Shown: piece after piece, positions 34,048-41,558 of the stretch
Position numbering within the stretch: the stretch's first letter is position 1
How the letters are laid out: each line of letters opens with the position of its first letter
From: Candidatus Gastranaerophilales bacterium
GTDB lineage: Bacteria; Cyanobacteriota; Vampirovibrionia; Gastranaerophilales; Gastranaerophilaceae
Assembly: GCA_944324185.1 (NCBI GenBank)
Contig: CALUVI010000014.1
Location: forward strand, 1-41,955
Direction: 5' to 3'
DNA: 41,955 bases
The notes under the pieces: model-generated
Seen by the model: only the letters and a program-made list of their open reading frames with translations
Database searches by the model: none
Told to the model about the DNA's origin: nothing
Program-made: the position numbers and the translations under genes

Positions 34048-34722
34048 ATGTTCAACGAAATTAAAACCCACGAGATTACGGTCGACATTGTGATTCTGAC
34101 TATCAAAGATGACGCCCTCCAGGTTTTATTGGTTAAACGTAACAATGAACCATTCAAAGACAAGTGGGCAATTCCGGGCGGATACGTCAGAATGTCAGAA
34201 AACCTTGATGAAGCTGCTATGAGAGTTTTGAAAGAAAAAACAAATGTTGATAACATTTATCTTGAACAGCTTTATACATTCGGCGACCCTCTCAGACACC
34301 CTGTATCAAGAGTTATAACCTGCGCATATTTTGCTCTTATAAGAGCCGAAGATGTTAATGTTGTAACAACTCCGGATGTTGCATGGCATAAGGTTTCATC
34401 ACTTCCGCCGCTTGCGTTTGACCACAAAGAGATTATTGAATACTCGCTCAAGCGTACTCGCGAACGTCTGGAAATGTGTCCGGTTGCTTATCAGCTTTTG
34501 AACGAAAAATTCACATTGACTGAAATGCAAAAAGCGTATGAAATGATTATGGAAAAGAAACTCGATAAGAGAAATTTCAGAAAGAAAGTTATTACAACCG
34601 AAGGTTTAAGAGAACTTAACGAATTTTCCAAATCATCATCAAAACGTCCGGCAAGATTGTACACTTTTGACAGCATAAAACTAAATTCCAAGCGCGCTCA
34701 CTTTATCAAGAAAGGCGGCTAG
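34048..34722 (+). CDS. Nudix-domain regulator with degenerate catalytic box (NrtR-like)
   Basis: Residues 8-140 form a Nudix fold and 145-224 a winged-helix-like domain (TEMQKAYEMIMEKKLDKRNF, then RPARLYTFD), the layout of NrtR, the ADP-ribose-responsive repressor of NAD genes. In the Nudix box (G45 to N66) the expected Glu60, Glu64 and Gly66 are Val, Lys and Asn, while Glu51, Arg59 and Glu63 remain. It is therefore probably not a hydrolase but a sensor. AGAGGT precedes the ATG. nadA and nadK in the window are possible targets. The stop codon is the start of an R8 motif (TAGGGGTAAAT). Confidence 0.82.
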   Translation: MFNEIKTHEITVDIVILTIKDDALQVLLVKRNNEPFKDKWAIPGGYVRMSENLDEAAMRVLKEKTNVDNIYLEQLYTFGDPLRHPVSRVITCAYFALIRAEDVNVVTTPDVAWHKVSSLPPLAFDHKEIIEYSLKRTRERLEMCPVAYQLLNEKFTLTEMQKAYEMIMEKKLDKRNFRKKVITTEGLRELNEFSKSSSKRPARLYTFDSIKLNSKRAHFIKKGG

Positions 34723-34979
34723 GGGTAAATATCTTACCGGTGACTGAGAATTGTAAAATTGTAGGTTGGGTGAAACCCAACATTAACTAATATTTGACAA
34801 TTGAATAAATTATACAAAAATCAAACGGTTTACGCATGAAATATGAAAATGTAGGTCAGGTTTTACCTGACAATAACTTTTCTATTCCGGTGGGAACGCT
34901 CACGCTTTTCCCACCCTACACCCTTTGTGGAGCAAGCTCCACACTACTGACTACAAACATGGAGGTAAGCCGACAAACT
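34720..34979. repeat. Repeat island after the NrtR-like gene: R8, R3, R4, R4, R6, R5
   Basis: R8 in the stop codon, R3 fragment 34738-34750, R4 hairpins at 34761-34788 and 34851-34877, R6 at 34888-34918 and R5 at 34925-34948. Confidence 0.75.
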
Positions 34980-35105
34980 TGCCGTCATTCAGAGCCCGAC
35001 AGCAATTTAGGGGCGAAGAATCACTTAAACTAGTGAATAGTGAATAGAAAATTTGTACAAAAGTTATAGATATTCTTCGGGCTCGCGCCCTCTGAATGAC
35101 GGCAC
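34980..35105. repeat. R2 inverted-repeat element
   Basis: GCCGTCATTCAGAGCCC to CTCTGAATGACGGCAC, slightly shorter interior than the other two copies. Confidence 0.8.
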
Positions 35106-35132
35106 TCTGGAAGGTAAGCCTACAAGTTCAGC

Positions 35133-35202
35133 GTCATTGCGAGGGGAAAAGTGACAATTAAATAGAATGGATTGCCGCGGCGCTCACGCGCCTCGCAATG
35201 AC
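35133..35202. repeat. Short R1 element
   Basis: GTCATTGCGAGGGG to CCTCGCAATGAC in only 70 bp; the left inner arm is deleted. An R4-like GTAAGTCAGGCTGCGCCTGAC follows just before secG. Confidence 0.75.
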
Positions 35203-35291
35203 ACAATAAATGCAGGTTGAGCATACCTCTCAACATTAACAAAAAATTGTAAGTCAGGCTGCGCCTGACATCAACCCAAAAAGGAGAAAAA

Positions 35292-35516
35292 ATGTTAACA
35301 CTGGTTTGGACATTACAAGTAGTATCAGCAGTATTATTGATAGTTTTAATACTGATGCATTCACCTAAAGGCGACGGAATCGCAGGCATCGGAAACGCTG
35401 CCCAGATGTTTACGTCACAAAAGAGTGCTGAAAAAGGCTTGAACAAATTGACAGGAATCGTATCTCTTGTATTTATCGTATGCGTATTCCTTTTAGGTTT
35501 TGGCATAATCAAATAA
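35292..35516 (+). CDS. secG: Preprotein translocase subunit SecG
   Basis: SecG is the small subunit of the SecYEG channel. The 74-residue protein has two membrane helices (about 3-22 and 53-72) with the characteristic cytoplasmic loop (LMHSPKGDGIAGIGNAAQMF). AAGGAG lies 6 nt before the ATG. The next gene begins directly at its stop codon. Confidence 0.93.
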   Translation: MLTLVWTLQVVSAVLLIVLILMHSPKGDGIAGIGNAAQMFTSQKSAEKGLNKLTGIVSLVFIVCVFLLGFGIIK

Positions 35517-36251
35517 ATGGACGGAAGGTTTGCAAGAAACGTTTTGTACTGGGGCGAAAATGCTCAGAATAAACTTATGTCCGCTCATATTGCCATATTT
35601 GGTCTTGGCGGAGTAGGCGGGTATTGCGCGGAAGCTCTTGCAAGAAGCGGGGTCGGAGAACTGACTCTTGTTGATTTTGACAGAGTTTCAGAAACTAATA
35701 TCAACCGGCAGATTATTGCTCTCAATTCAACTGTCGGAAAATTTAAAACAGAACTTTTTGAGGAAAGGCTGAAAGACATTAATCCCGATATTAAATTGAA
35801 TTTGATTAATGATTTTTATCAGGAGGATTTTGATTTTTCAGGTATAAATTATGTTGCTGACGCAATTGATACAATGCGCTCAAAAATAAACCTTCTTGTA
35901 AAATGCCGTGAATTTAATATTCCGGTAATCTCATCAATGGGCGCCGGAAACAGAATGAATCCTGAAAAACTCTATATTTCAGACATTTCAGAAATCCGTG
36001 ACAAAAAAGCCCCTTTTGTTTCAAATATTCTTTACCAGCTTAAAAAACACGGAATAACTTCCGGTATAACAGTTGCAGCAAGCGATGAAAAGCCTTTTGT
36101 CAGAGAAAAATTGTCTGAAATCGAAAATATTGTAACAAAAAGCGGCGAAAATATTGAATTTAACAAAATTATTCCGTCCTCTACCCCGTTTGTTGCCCCG
36201 TGTGCAGGCATTTTAATGGCATCAAAAATTGTTAATGATTTAATAAAATAA
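35517..36251 (+). CDS. tcdA: tRNA threonylcarbamoyladenosine dehydratase (ThiF/E1-like)
   Basis: TcdA uses ATP to cyclise t6A to ct6A at position 37 of ANN-decoding tRNAs. IAIFGLGGVGGYCAEAL (26-42) is the nucleotide-binding loop, DFDRVSETNINRQ the following ATP site, and MGAGNRMNP the conserved central motif. The 244-residue length and the absence of the MoeB/ThiF zinc cysteines favour TcdA. It starts right after the secG stop, so translation is coupled. Confidence 0.9.
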   Translation: MDGRFARNVLYWGENAQNKLMSAHIAIFGLGGVGGYCAEALARSGVGELTLVDFDRVSETNINRQIIALNSTVGKFKTELFEERLKDINPDIKLNLINDFYQEDFDFSGINYVADAIDTMRSKINLLVKCREFNIPVISSMGAGNRMNPEKLYISDISEIRDKKAPFVSNILYQLKKHGITSGITVAASDEKPFVREKLSEIENIVTKSGENIEFNKIIPSSTPFVAPCAGILMASKIVNDLIK

Positions 36252-36346
36252 TTTTCTAATTTGTTGTATAAACAACGGAAATGTTGTGAAACATAGTTTA
36301 TAATAAACATGTAATAAGAAAACAGTAATCAAAAAGGAGATAAGCT

Positions 36347-36589
36347 ATGGCAACACAACAAGAAGAAAACTTAATCAATTTGTTAGACGGATATGTAGAA
36401 AAAGGCGGACATCACCTTAATGTAAACGTATTTAACAGAGACACTCTTCTCGATGCGCAAAAACACCCTGAAAAGTATCCTCAGCTTACAGTAAGAGTTT
36501 CGGGATATGCGGTAAACTTCATAAAATTAACAAAAGAACAGCAGGATGATGTTATTTCAAGAACATTCCACAATTCGTTAGCCGGCTAA
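36347..36589 (+). CDS. grcA: Free-standing glycyl-radical domain (GrcA/PFL C-terminus-like)
   Basis: The 80-residue protein equals the C-terminal radical domain of pyruvate formate-lyase and of GrcA (YfiD): [18 protein letters not shown], then RVSGYAVNF with the radical Gly53, then [15 protein letters not shown]. GrcA can replace the oxygen-damaged end of PFL. Here it is only the domain itself, shorter than E. coli GrcA (127). It may repair PFL or be an essential half of a split glycyl-radical enzyme. GGAGAT lies 7 nt before the ATG. TATAAT at 36299-36304 and a nearby TTGTGAA suggest its own promoter. Confidence 0.88.
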   Translation: MATQQEENLINLLDGYVEKGGHHLNVNVFNRDTLLDAQKHPEKYPQLTVRVSGYAVNFIKLTKEQQDDVISRTFHNSLAG

Positions 36590-36594
36590 TCTCC

Positions 36595-36650
36595 CTTACG
36601 GCTTATACGAAAAGCCTTATCTGATGAGGAGTATCCTGAAAGATAATCTT
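36595..36650 (+). ncRNA. Possible structured RNA with kink-turn after grcA
   Basis: GGCTT / AAGCC forms a hairpin (about 36600-36616). It is followed by TTATC (36617-36621), TGATGA, GGAgtaTCC, CTGA, then GATAA (36642-36646) pairing with TTATC. The TGATGA/CTGA pair inside a helix is a box C/D-type kink-turn pattern. It could be a 3' UTR element of grcA or a separate small RNA ending at the terminator below. Confidence 0.3.
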
Positions 36651-36688
36651 TCTCTTGAACCATTAACTCAAAAAACAGTACATGTCTT

Positions 36689-36720
36689 GGGCTTATTTTT
36701 CAATAAGCCCTTTTATATTT
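36689..36720 (+). terminator. Terminator of the grcA transcript
   Basis: GGGCTTATT-tttc-AATAAGCCC with TTTTATATTT after it. 36719-36874 then holds only the R8 array. Confidence 0.85.
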
Positions 36721-36889
36721 ACCCCCGCAATGACACCCGATTTGTAGTCTCACCTACTAACCTAATTCATTTACCCCCGCAATGACACCCGATTTGTAGT
36801 CTCACCTATTAACCTAATTCATTTACCCCCGCAATGACACCCGATTTGTAGTCTCACCTATTAACCTAATTCATTTACCCCCGCATTAC
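36719..36889. repeat. R8 tandem array, three 52-bp units plus a partial, inverted
   Basis: Units start with TTACCCCCGC at 36719, 36771, 36823 and 36875, period exactly 52 bp and almost identical. In reverse they read GGGGGTAAATGAATTAGG and contain GTGTCATTGC, the R8 plan. The last partial unit supplies the stop codon and final residues of the dehydrogenase on the minus strand. Confidence 0.9.
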
Positions 36890-37891
36890 ACTGTTTTGCA
36901 GCCTGCCTGCTATAAATTCATCAATATTAGACATAGTTGTTTTGAGGATTCTGTTTATTGCCTCAATTGAATTAAACGCTGTATGCGGTGTTATGATTGC
37001 ATTATCAAGTTTAAAGAGCTGTGAATTAATAATAGTCTGCTCCAGAGTATTTTTATCAAGCCTGTTAAGCCCGATGATATAATCAAAATCGGTTATAGTT
37101 TCTTCTTTTTCCAGAACATCAAGTCCTGCGCCCGCAATCTGTTTTGTAATAAGTGCTTCATACAAAGCGGAACTGTCGATAAGTTCTCCGCGCCCTGTAT
37201 TTACAATGATTGCAGTCTTTTTCATTTTTTCAAAGGCAGCTTTGTCGAACATGTGATAATTGTCTTTCGTAAGCGGTGCGTGAATAGATATAAAATCAGA
37301 CTCTTTTAACAGTGTGTCAAAATCAGTATAAGTTACATTATATTTCTGTTTCATCTCTTCTTTTTCAAACTTATCAAAAGCAAGAATCTTCATATCCAGC
37401 CCGTGAGCAATTCTTGCAAACGCCGAGCCTATAGCACCTAAGCCTACAATACCGGTAGTTTTTCCGCTAAGCTCCATCCCCATAAGGTTTTCCGGGCGGA
37501 CTTTTCCTTCTTTATAATCCATATAAGATACGGTAACTTTTCTGCAAACATTCAGAAGCAGGGCAAGCGCAAACTCAGCAACAGTTATGTTCCCGTAGTT
37601 CGGAGAATTCACAACCGCAATATTATGCTCCCTGCAGTAATCCGTATCAATATGATTGAACCCGACCGAGCGGAGTGCTATGAGTTTCAGATTAGAAAAC
37701 CGTTTAAGAACCGTTTTATTAACCCTTGAAGTTGTGAAAACGGAAATTATATCCGCATCTTTATACTCATCCTTAAGCGGAGTAAGGTCATTGAGAGGAT
37801 TTGAATCCAGATAATATTCATATTTCCCCTTATTATTCTCTTTTAAAAACGCTTCTTCATAATTTTCAACATCAAAATATACAACTTTCAT
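36875..37891 (-). CDS. D-isomer 2-hydroxyacid dehydrogenase (D-lactate dehydrogenase-like)
   Basis: NAD-dependent reduction of a 2-keto acid, most likely pyruvate to D-lactate in fermentation. The Rossmann motif GLGAIG lies at 150-155. The catalytic set is Arg234 (TGRGEL), Glu261 (LDVLE) and His303 (TPHTAFN). The start at 37891 (MKVVYFD, 338 residues) is chosen because GAGGA precedes it; a longer frame to 37918 has no ribosome site. The last four residues (VMRG) and the TAA are encoded by an R8 unit, so the original C-terminus has been replaced or trimmed. Confidence 0.88.
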   Translation of the reverse strand: MKVVYFDVENYEEAFLKENNKGKYEYYLDSNPLNDLTPLKDEYKDADIISVFTTSRVNKTVLKRFSNLKLIALRSVGFNHIDTDYCREHNIAVVNSPNYGNITVAEFALALLLNVCRKVTVSYMDYKEGKVRPENLMGMELSGKTTGIVGLGAIGSAFARIAHGLDMKILAFDKFEKEEMKQKYNVTYTDFDTLLKESDFISIHAPLTKDNYHMFDKAAFEKMKKTAIIVNTGRGELIDSSALYEALITKQIAGAGLDVLEKEETITDFDYIIGLNRLDKNTLEQTIINSQLFKLDNAIITPHTAFNSIEAINRILKTTMSNIDEFIAGRLQNSVMRG

Positions 37892-37990
37892 TATTATATC
37901 CTCACTTCTGGAATCCAATTATAACTAATAATAAAAAAAATACATACCTCATGTTAACATTTTAAAATGTTTATAATAGAATATAGATAT

Positions 37991-38072
37991 GTCGATATGG
38001 CGAAATTGGTAGACGCGCATGATTCAGGTTCATGTGGAGAGATCCTTGGGGGTTCAAATCCCCCTATCGACA
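37991..38072 (+). tRNA. tRNA-Leu (anticodon CAG)
   Basis: 82-nt class II tRNA: acceptor GTCGATA/TATCGAC, anticodon stem CATGA/TCATG with loop TTCAGGT, a variable arm, and T arm GGGGGTTCAAATCCCCC. TATAAT at 37972-37977 lies upstream. CCA is not encoded, and T6 follows. Confidence 0.92.
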
Positions 38073-38088
38073 TTTTTTATAATACAAT

Positions 38089-38529
38089 ATGTTTATGTTA
38101 TTTATTATTTTAATAATTATACTATTTATAATTCTGTTTTCTATAGGAATACTGCGAGAACAAGGCTTAATTAATACGTTTAAAGAAAATGATATTTTTG
38201 ACGATGAAATAATAACACAAAAGTCTAGTGATACTATTGATTGTTTTGAACTTACATTAGTTAATTTAGACTTTTTACCTTCGTATAGAGGACAGTATCA
38301 AAGTTTGTTGTTTGATAATAAATTTCAAATAGAATGTTATAGCGAATTTAATATATTAACCCTTAATACTACAATGTCATCTTATAGAATAAAAATACCC
38401 AAAAATGCTTGCAGTATAAAAAAAGATATATTTAGCGGTAAGTTGTTAAAAATCTCAATAAAACAACATAATTTATTATTTAAATTGCCGAATGAAATGC
38501 AGAATATTATCTATAAAGATGCCAAATGA
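38089..38529 (+). CDS. Single-pass membrane protein, unknown
   Basis: 146 residues: one long N-terminal hydrophobic helix (about 2-22), then an acidic linker and a probably beta-rich domain with no recognised motif. TATAAT (38078-38083) ends 5 nt before the ATG, so the message may be leaderless; a second ATG 6 nt later is an alternative start. The gene is markedly more AT-rich than its neighbours and sits directly after tRNA-Leu, which suggests acquisition. Confidence 0.6.
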   Translation: MFMLFIILIIILFIILFSIGILREQGLINTFKENDIFDDEIITQKSSDTIDCFELTLVNLDFLPSYRGQYQSLLFDNKFQIECYSEFNILTLNTTMSSYRIKIPKNACSIKKDIFSGKLLKISIKQHNLLFKLPNEMQNIIYKDAK

Positions 38530-38557
38530 AGCCAAAAAGCAGCTACCTTGGTTTTTA

Positions 38558-39553
38558 TTATAGGTTTTTGTTTAAAACACTTACAACAATCTGTTTCATT
38601 GTTTCCATTTCTTTAGGGTTGCTTTCTGCTATCAGTAGAGTTAGTGCAAACAGTGTACCGTTATCAATAGTCGGTTTATCATTTTTGTATAGCATATTAT
38701 TTTTATCAAGGAAATATAAAAAACAGCTTGCCGCAATTCTTTTGTTGCCATCGGAAAAAGAATGGTTCTTTGTTATCAGATACAAAAGCATTGCAGCTTT
38801 TTCTTCCAGTGTCGGATAAAGTTCTTTCCCGTCAAAGGTTTGATATATCTGGTTCACAGAACTTTCAAAAGAATTGTCTTTGGGGTTTGCAAAAACATCT
38901 GAGGCAAACTCGGATTTCATATTGTCTATAACTTGCAGAAATTCTTTTGTAGAAATCCGTACAGCTTCTGTTTTTGTTAGACCTTTTGTATCCAGAGTTT
39001 TATGGTCAAAGTTGTCAAGCAGATCCAAACCTTTAGCAAAATTTTCAAGCAAATTGGCAACATCTTGAGCCTTTTTAACGGTGTCAATTTGGTTATTGAA
39101 ACTTCTTGAAAGCAGACTGACGCTTGTTTTAAGGGCTTCTATTTTGCTTTTTTGTGATTGCAAAAGTTTTTCATTAACAGCATAACCTTTAGTCAGGTAG
39201 TTTCTCAAAACATTTGTTGCCCAGATTCTGAATTGTGTAGCTTTTTTAGAGTTTACTCTGTAGCCAATTGCGATAATCATGTCGAGATTATAATATTCTA
39301 ATTCTCTTGAAACATTCCTGCCGCCTTCTTTTCGAACTGTTCGGAATTTCCGAACAGTTGAGATTTTGTCTAACTCTTCATCTTGAAATATATGAGAAAT
39401 ATGTTCTGATATATTAGCTTTGCTAGAGTCAAACAATTTGACAATCATATCTTGCGTCAACCAGATTGTATCCTGCTCCAGTTTGACATCAAGAGATACT
39501 GAACCATCAGCACTTGTATAGATTACAATTTCACCTTTATTCAAATTTTCCAC
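38558..39553 (-). CDS. RhuM-family protein with C-terminal Fic/Doc domain
   Basis: The N-terminal part (1-150) is a RhuM-type domain: DTIWLTQDMIVKLFD, NISEHISHIF, YYNLDMIIAIGYRVNS, FRIWATNVLRNYLTKGY. After a helical linker, the C-terminal part has the Fic motif HSFSDGNKRIAA (264-275), whose His is the catalytic base for moving AMP or phosphate onto target proteins. The start is GTG at 39553, with AAGGAG 8 nt upstream, giving 331 residues; a longer ATG frame has no ribosome site. No separate antitoxin gene is adjacent. Toxin-like or defence-related function is likely. Confidence 0.85.
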   Translation of the reverse strand: MENLNKGEIVIYTSADGSVSLDVKLEQDTIWLTQDMIVKLFDSSKANISEHISHIFQDEELDKISTVRKFRTVRKEGGRNVSRELEYYNLDMIIAIGYRVNSKKATQFRIWATNVLRNYLTKGYAVNEKLLQSQKSKIEALKTSVSLLSRSFNNQIDTVKKAQDVANLLENFAKGLDLLDNFDHKTLDTKGLTKTEAVRISTKEFLQVIDNMKSEFASDVFANPKDNSFESSVNQIYQTFDGKELYPTLEEKAAMLLYLITKNHSFSDGNKRIAASCFLYFLDKNNMLYKNDKPTIDNGTLFALTLLIAESNPKEMETMKQIVVSVLNKNL

Positions 39554-39605
39554 TAAATAAACTCCTTTATTATGTAATGATATTAACATAAAAATGCAGT
39601 TGAAT

Positions 39606-39893
39606 TTACGCACACTCTAGCCCCAGAGCAATTCTCATATTATAATATTCCTGCGTTGAGTATTTTATTATACGGATAATTTCGGAGTAAATACTCATGC
39701 CTGCTGGCGAACAGGAGTTTTTATCAGGTATCATTGGCTCCAATATAGTAACCTTAACGACATTTTTTGTTTTAAGTGATTTAAGCAGATTAGCAATAGT
39801 AGTAAATAAGTCGGGTGCCTGACAATAACTTTTTATAACGCTTGATTTTTCCGATAATTCAATTAAAATATTTGTATGTTTAAGAAGAGTTTG
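39606..39893 (-). pseudogene. Possible gene remnant overlapping the next promoter
   Basis: The minus strand is open for 95 codons (reading ...IANLLKSLKTKNVVKVTILEP, ...SIYSEIIRIIKYSTQEYYNM) and ends LGLECA-stop. The first ATG gives only 42 residues and has no good ribosome site. The frame overlaps the promoter and start of the plus-strand secreted protein gene. It may be the 3' end of a lost accessory gene, or chance. Confidence 0.25.
39842..39869 (+). promoter_or_regulatory. Promoter of the secreted protein gene
   Basis: TTGATT (39842-39847), 16-bp spacer, TAAAAT (39864-39869), and the ATG 6 nt later at 39876. The expected start is the A of the ATG. Confidence 0.6.
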
Positions 39894-40625
39894 TTATTGC
39901 TAATGACTGCAATGCTTTTAATACCGGCATTTTCACTTGCCGGTGCCGATGAAATCGATAAAGGAGGGCATGCCGGAACTCCTCCAGGGTTTTATGATGA
40001 AATTACACCTGAGGACATAGAAAAAGAAGAAGCCGAGCCGCAGGGCGAGGCTTATCAGACGTTTACGGATGAGCCGGCAGGAGACGAAGTTGTGATTCCG
40101 CCTTACGGGGAAAAGACAAAACCTACAAAAAACTATGCGGAAATATATAATTCTCTTGAAGTCCCGACATTTTCTTATCTTCACGACATAGACCCCGACC
40201 AGTATTATGACATGAAAGATACGGCATGGTCGGTTTATCCGCTATTGAGGCTTATGTCTCCTATATATTTTAAAACAATCACTATTGAGCCGGGATATTA
40301 TCTCCTGACCCCGCGTGAACACGAAGGCGAGTGGTTTATGCTCTTTAAACAAAACGGCGTTGTAAAACACATTATACCTGTCTATGAAAGGGACTATACG
40401 CCGGAAATGTTTTATGACGAGCATATCCCGAAACCTAAAGAAACTTTTGCGCAAAAGGTTCACAGGGGCTTTTTGGATTTAATCGGTAACGTAAAGAGTA
40501 CAAAACGTAAAACGCCGGTTCAGACGTATCTTGAAGTTAATGACTTAGAAAATTACTTTGTATCAATTGTTATTTACTACGGAGCACATAAGTATTCTAC
40601 AATATTCAGGACAATCAAATTATAA
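39876..40625 (+). CDS. Secreted protein, unknown
   Basis: 249 residues with a clear signal peptide (KKSLLLLMTAMLLIPAFSLAGA, about 3-24; probable cut before DEIDKGG). There is no lipobox Cys. A Pro/Glu-rich spacer (35-80) is followed by a domain with many aromatic residues (FSYLHDIDPDQYYDM, YYLLTPREHEGEWFML). No known family is recognised. No ribosome site is present and the promoter abuts the ATG, so the mRNA is probably leaderless. Confidence 0.75.
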   Translation: MFKKSLLLLMTAMLLIPAFSLAGADEIDKGGHAGTPPGFYDEITPEDIEKEEAEPQGEAYQTFTDEPAGDEVVIPPYGEKTKPTKNYAEIYNSLEVPTFSYLHDIDPDQYYDMKDTAWSVYPLLRLMSPIYFKTITIEPGYYLLTPREHEGEWFMLFKQNGVVKHIIPVYERDYTPEMFYDEHIPKPKETFAQKVHRGFLDLIGNVKSTKRKTPVQTYLEVNDLENYFVSIVIYYGAHKYSTIFRTIKL

Positions 40626-40714
40626 TTTCATAAAGATATGTTATAAAAAATGGTGTCAAAATGTTAATGTCAGACAAATCCTGACTTATTTACCGATTTT
40701 CAGCGCCCGATAAT

Positions 40715-40870
40715 CGCGTTTACCTCCCAAGTTGGGGAGGTCGCAGTTGTGCGAACGCCAGTGAGCTACAAATGCGGGCGGGGTTCAGACAACAAAAAAT
40801 TAACCCCCTCCCTAACCCTCCCCGCCGGAGAGGGAACGCGCGTTGTCGTTCGATTAGCGCATATCCCTCA
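40715..40870. repeat. GC-rich repeats after the secreted protein gene
   Basis: ACCTCCCAAGTTGGGGAGGT hairpin (about 40720-40740), then an R7-like CCCCCTCCCTAACCCTCCCC / GGAGAGGGAACGC stretch (about 40803-40840). No coding frame is convincing. Confidence 0.6.
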
Positions 40871-40885
40871 CTCGCTAAAATTCAC

Positions 40886-41015
40886 GTCATTGCGAGGGAA
40901 TATCCATTCAGCCCGAAGCAATCCTGAACGAATTTCACAATTTAAAAAAGTAGGTTGGGTGAAACCCAACAATAACTAAATGGATTGCCGCGTCGCTCCC
41001 GCTCCTCGCAATGAC
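40886..41015. repeat. R1 element with nested R4
   Basis: GTCATTGCGAGGG to CTCCTCGCAATGAC, with an R4 hairpin (GGTTGGGTGAAACCCAAC then AATAACT, about 40951-40977) between the arms. Confidence 0.8.
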
Positions 41016-41039
41016 ACCCCGCCGGGAGTTTTACCTGCC

Positions 41040-41145
41040 AGCCCAAACATTTACCCCAGACCTATATTTTCCCTTAGTCACTCAGTCACTTAATCACTCA
41101 GTCACCTACAAAATACATTTACCCCCGCAAGGGGGGCAGACGCGG
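41040..41145. repeat. R8 and R3 fragments in reverse, and the scpA-type GC repeat
   Basis: CATTTACCCC at about 41047-41056 is R8 reversed; 41073-41106 is an R3 run reversed (TTAGTCACTCAGTCACTTAA). 41117-41143 (TTTACCCCCGCAAGGGGGGC then AGACG) matches the insert in scpA. 41146-41301 is AT-rich with no feature seen. Confidence 0.65.
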
Positions 41146-41301
41146 CGGCGCTCAATTTGCGTAAACCGGATAGTTAATAATTGTAAAATTTTTGAATATT
41201 TTTACGATTTTTGTTACAATTCTTCACAAAACACTTCAAAAAAGGCAATTTTTTAAATATTAAATACTTTATATATACATAAGAGATAAATAATATTTAA
41301 T

Positions 41302-41496
41302 ATGAGGCTTTCTATTATGACACAAAATGAGAGAAAGAGATTTACAGTTATTACAAATGAAAACTTTGAAAACGAGACAGGATTCAAAGAGAAGCATAAG
41401 TCGTATCAAACAAACCCGTTAACTGAAAAGTTGATGAAGTTTACCAATAGCGAGGGCGGACGGAAGTTCAGCGTGGAAGATCTGCTCAAGTGGTAA
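41302..41496 (+). CDS. Small unknown protein, possibly with an interrupted Lys/Glu tail
   Basis: 64 residues (or 59 from the ATG at 41317), charged, ending SVEDLLKW. After the TAA (41494-41496) the same frame stays open for 21 codons, almost all Lys, Glu, Gly, Arg or Asn (TGGKEAEKGKRNKKEKEED), to a second TAA at 41560-41562 right at the terminator. The gene may once have ended there. The ribosome site is weak for both starts. No family recognised. Confidence 0.5.
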   Translation: MRLSIMTQNERKRFTVITNENFENETGFKEKHKSYQTNPLTEKLMKFTNSEGGRKFSVEDLLKW

Positions 41497-41558
41497 ACAG
41501 GCGGCAAAGAAGCGGAAAAAGGAAAAAGGAACAAAAAGGAAAAGGAAGAGGATAAGGT

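Noticed and set aside
36284..36304. Rex or FNR operator before grcA
   Set aside because: Only one half (TTGTGAA) matches a Rex site; the second half does not, so I do not list it as a feature.
36617..36650. Hammerhead ribozyme (CTGATGA...GAAA)
   Set aside because: The strands flanking the core pair with each other (TTATC/GATAA), which does not give the three-helix junction or a cleavage site; a kink-turn fits better.
36719..36889. CRISPR array
   Set aside because: The 52-bp units follow each other directly without distinct spacers, and no cas genes are present.
38526..38819. A 97-codon plus-strand frame
   Set aside because: It is antisense to the RhuM-Fic gene and has no ribosome site.
37991..39893. 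A tRNA-Leu-bounded genomic island with a right-hand attachment copy
   Set aside because: I found no second copy of the tRNA-Leu 3' end within the window, so only AT-rich accessory content supports it.
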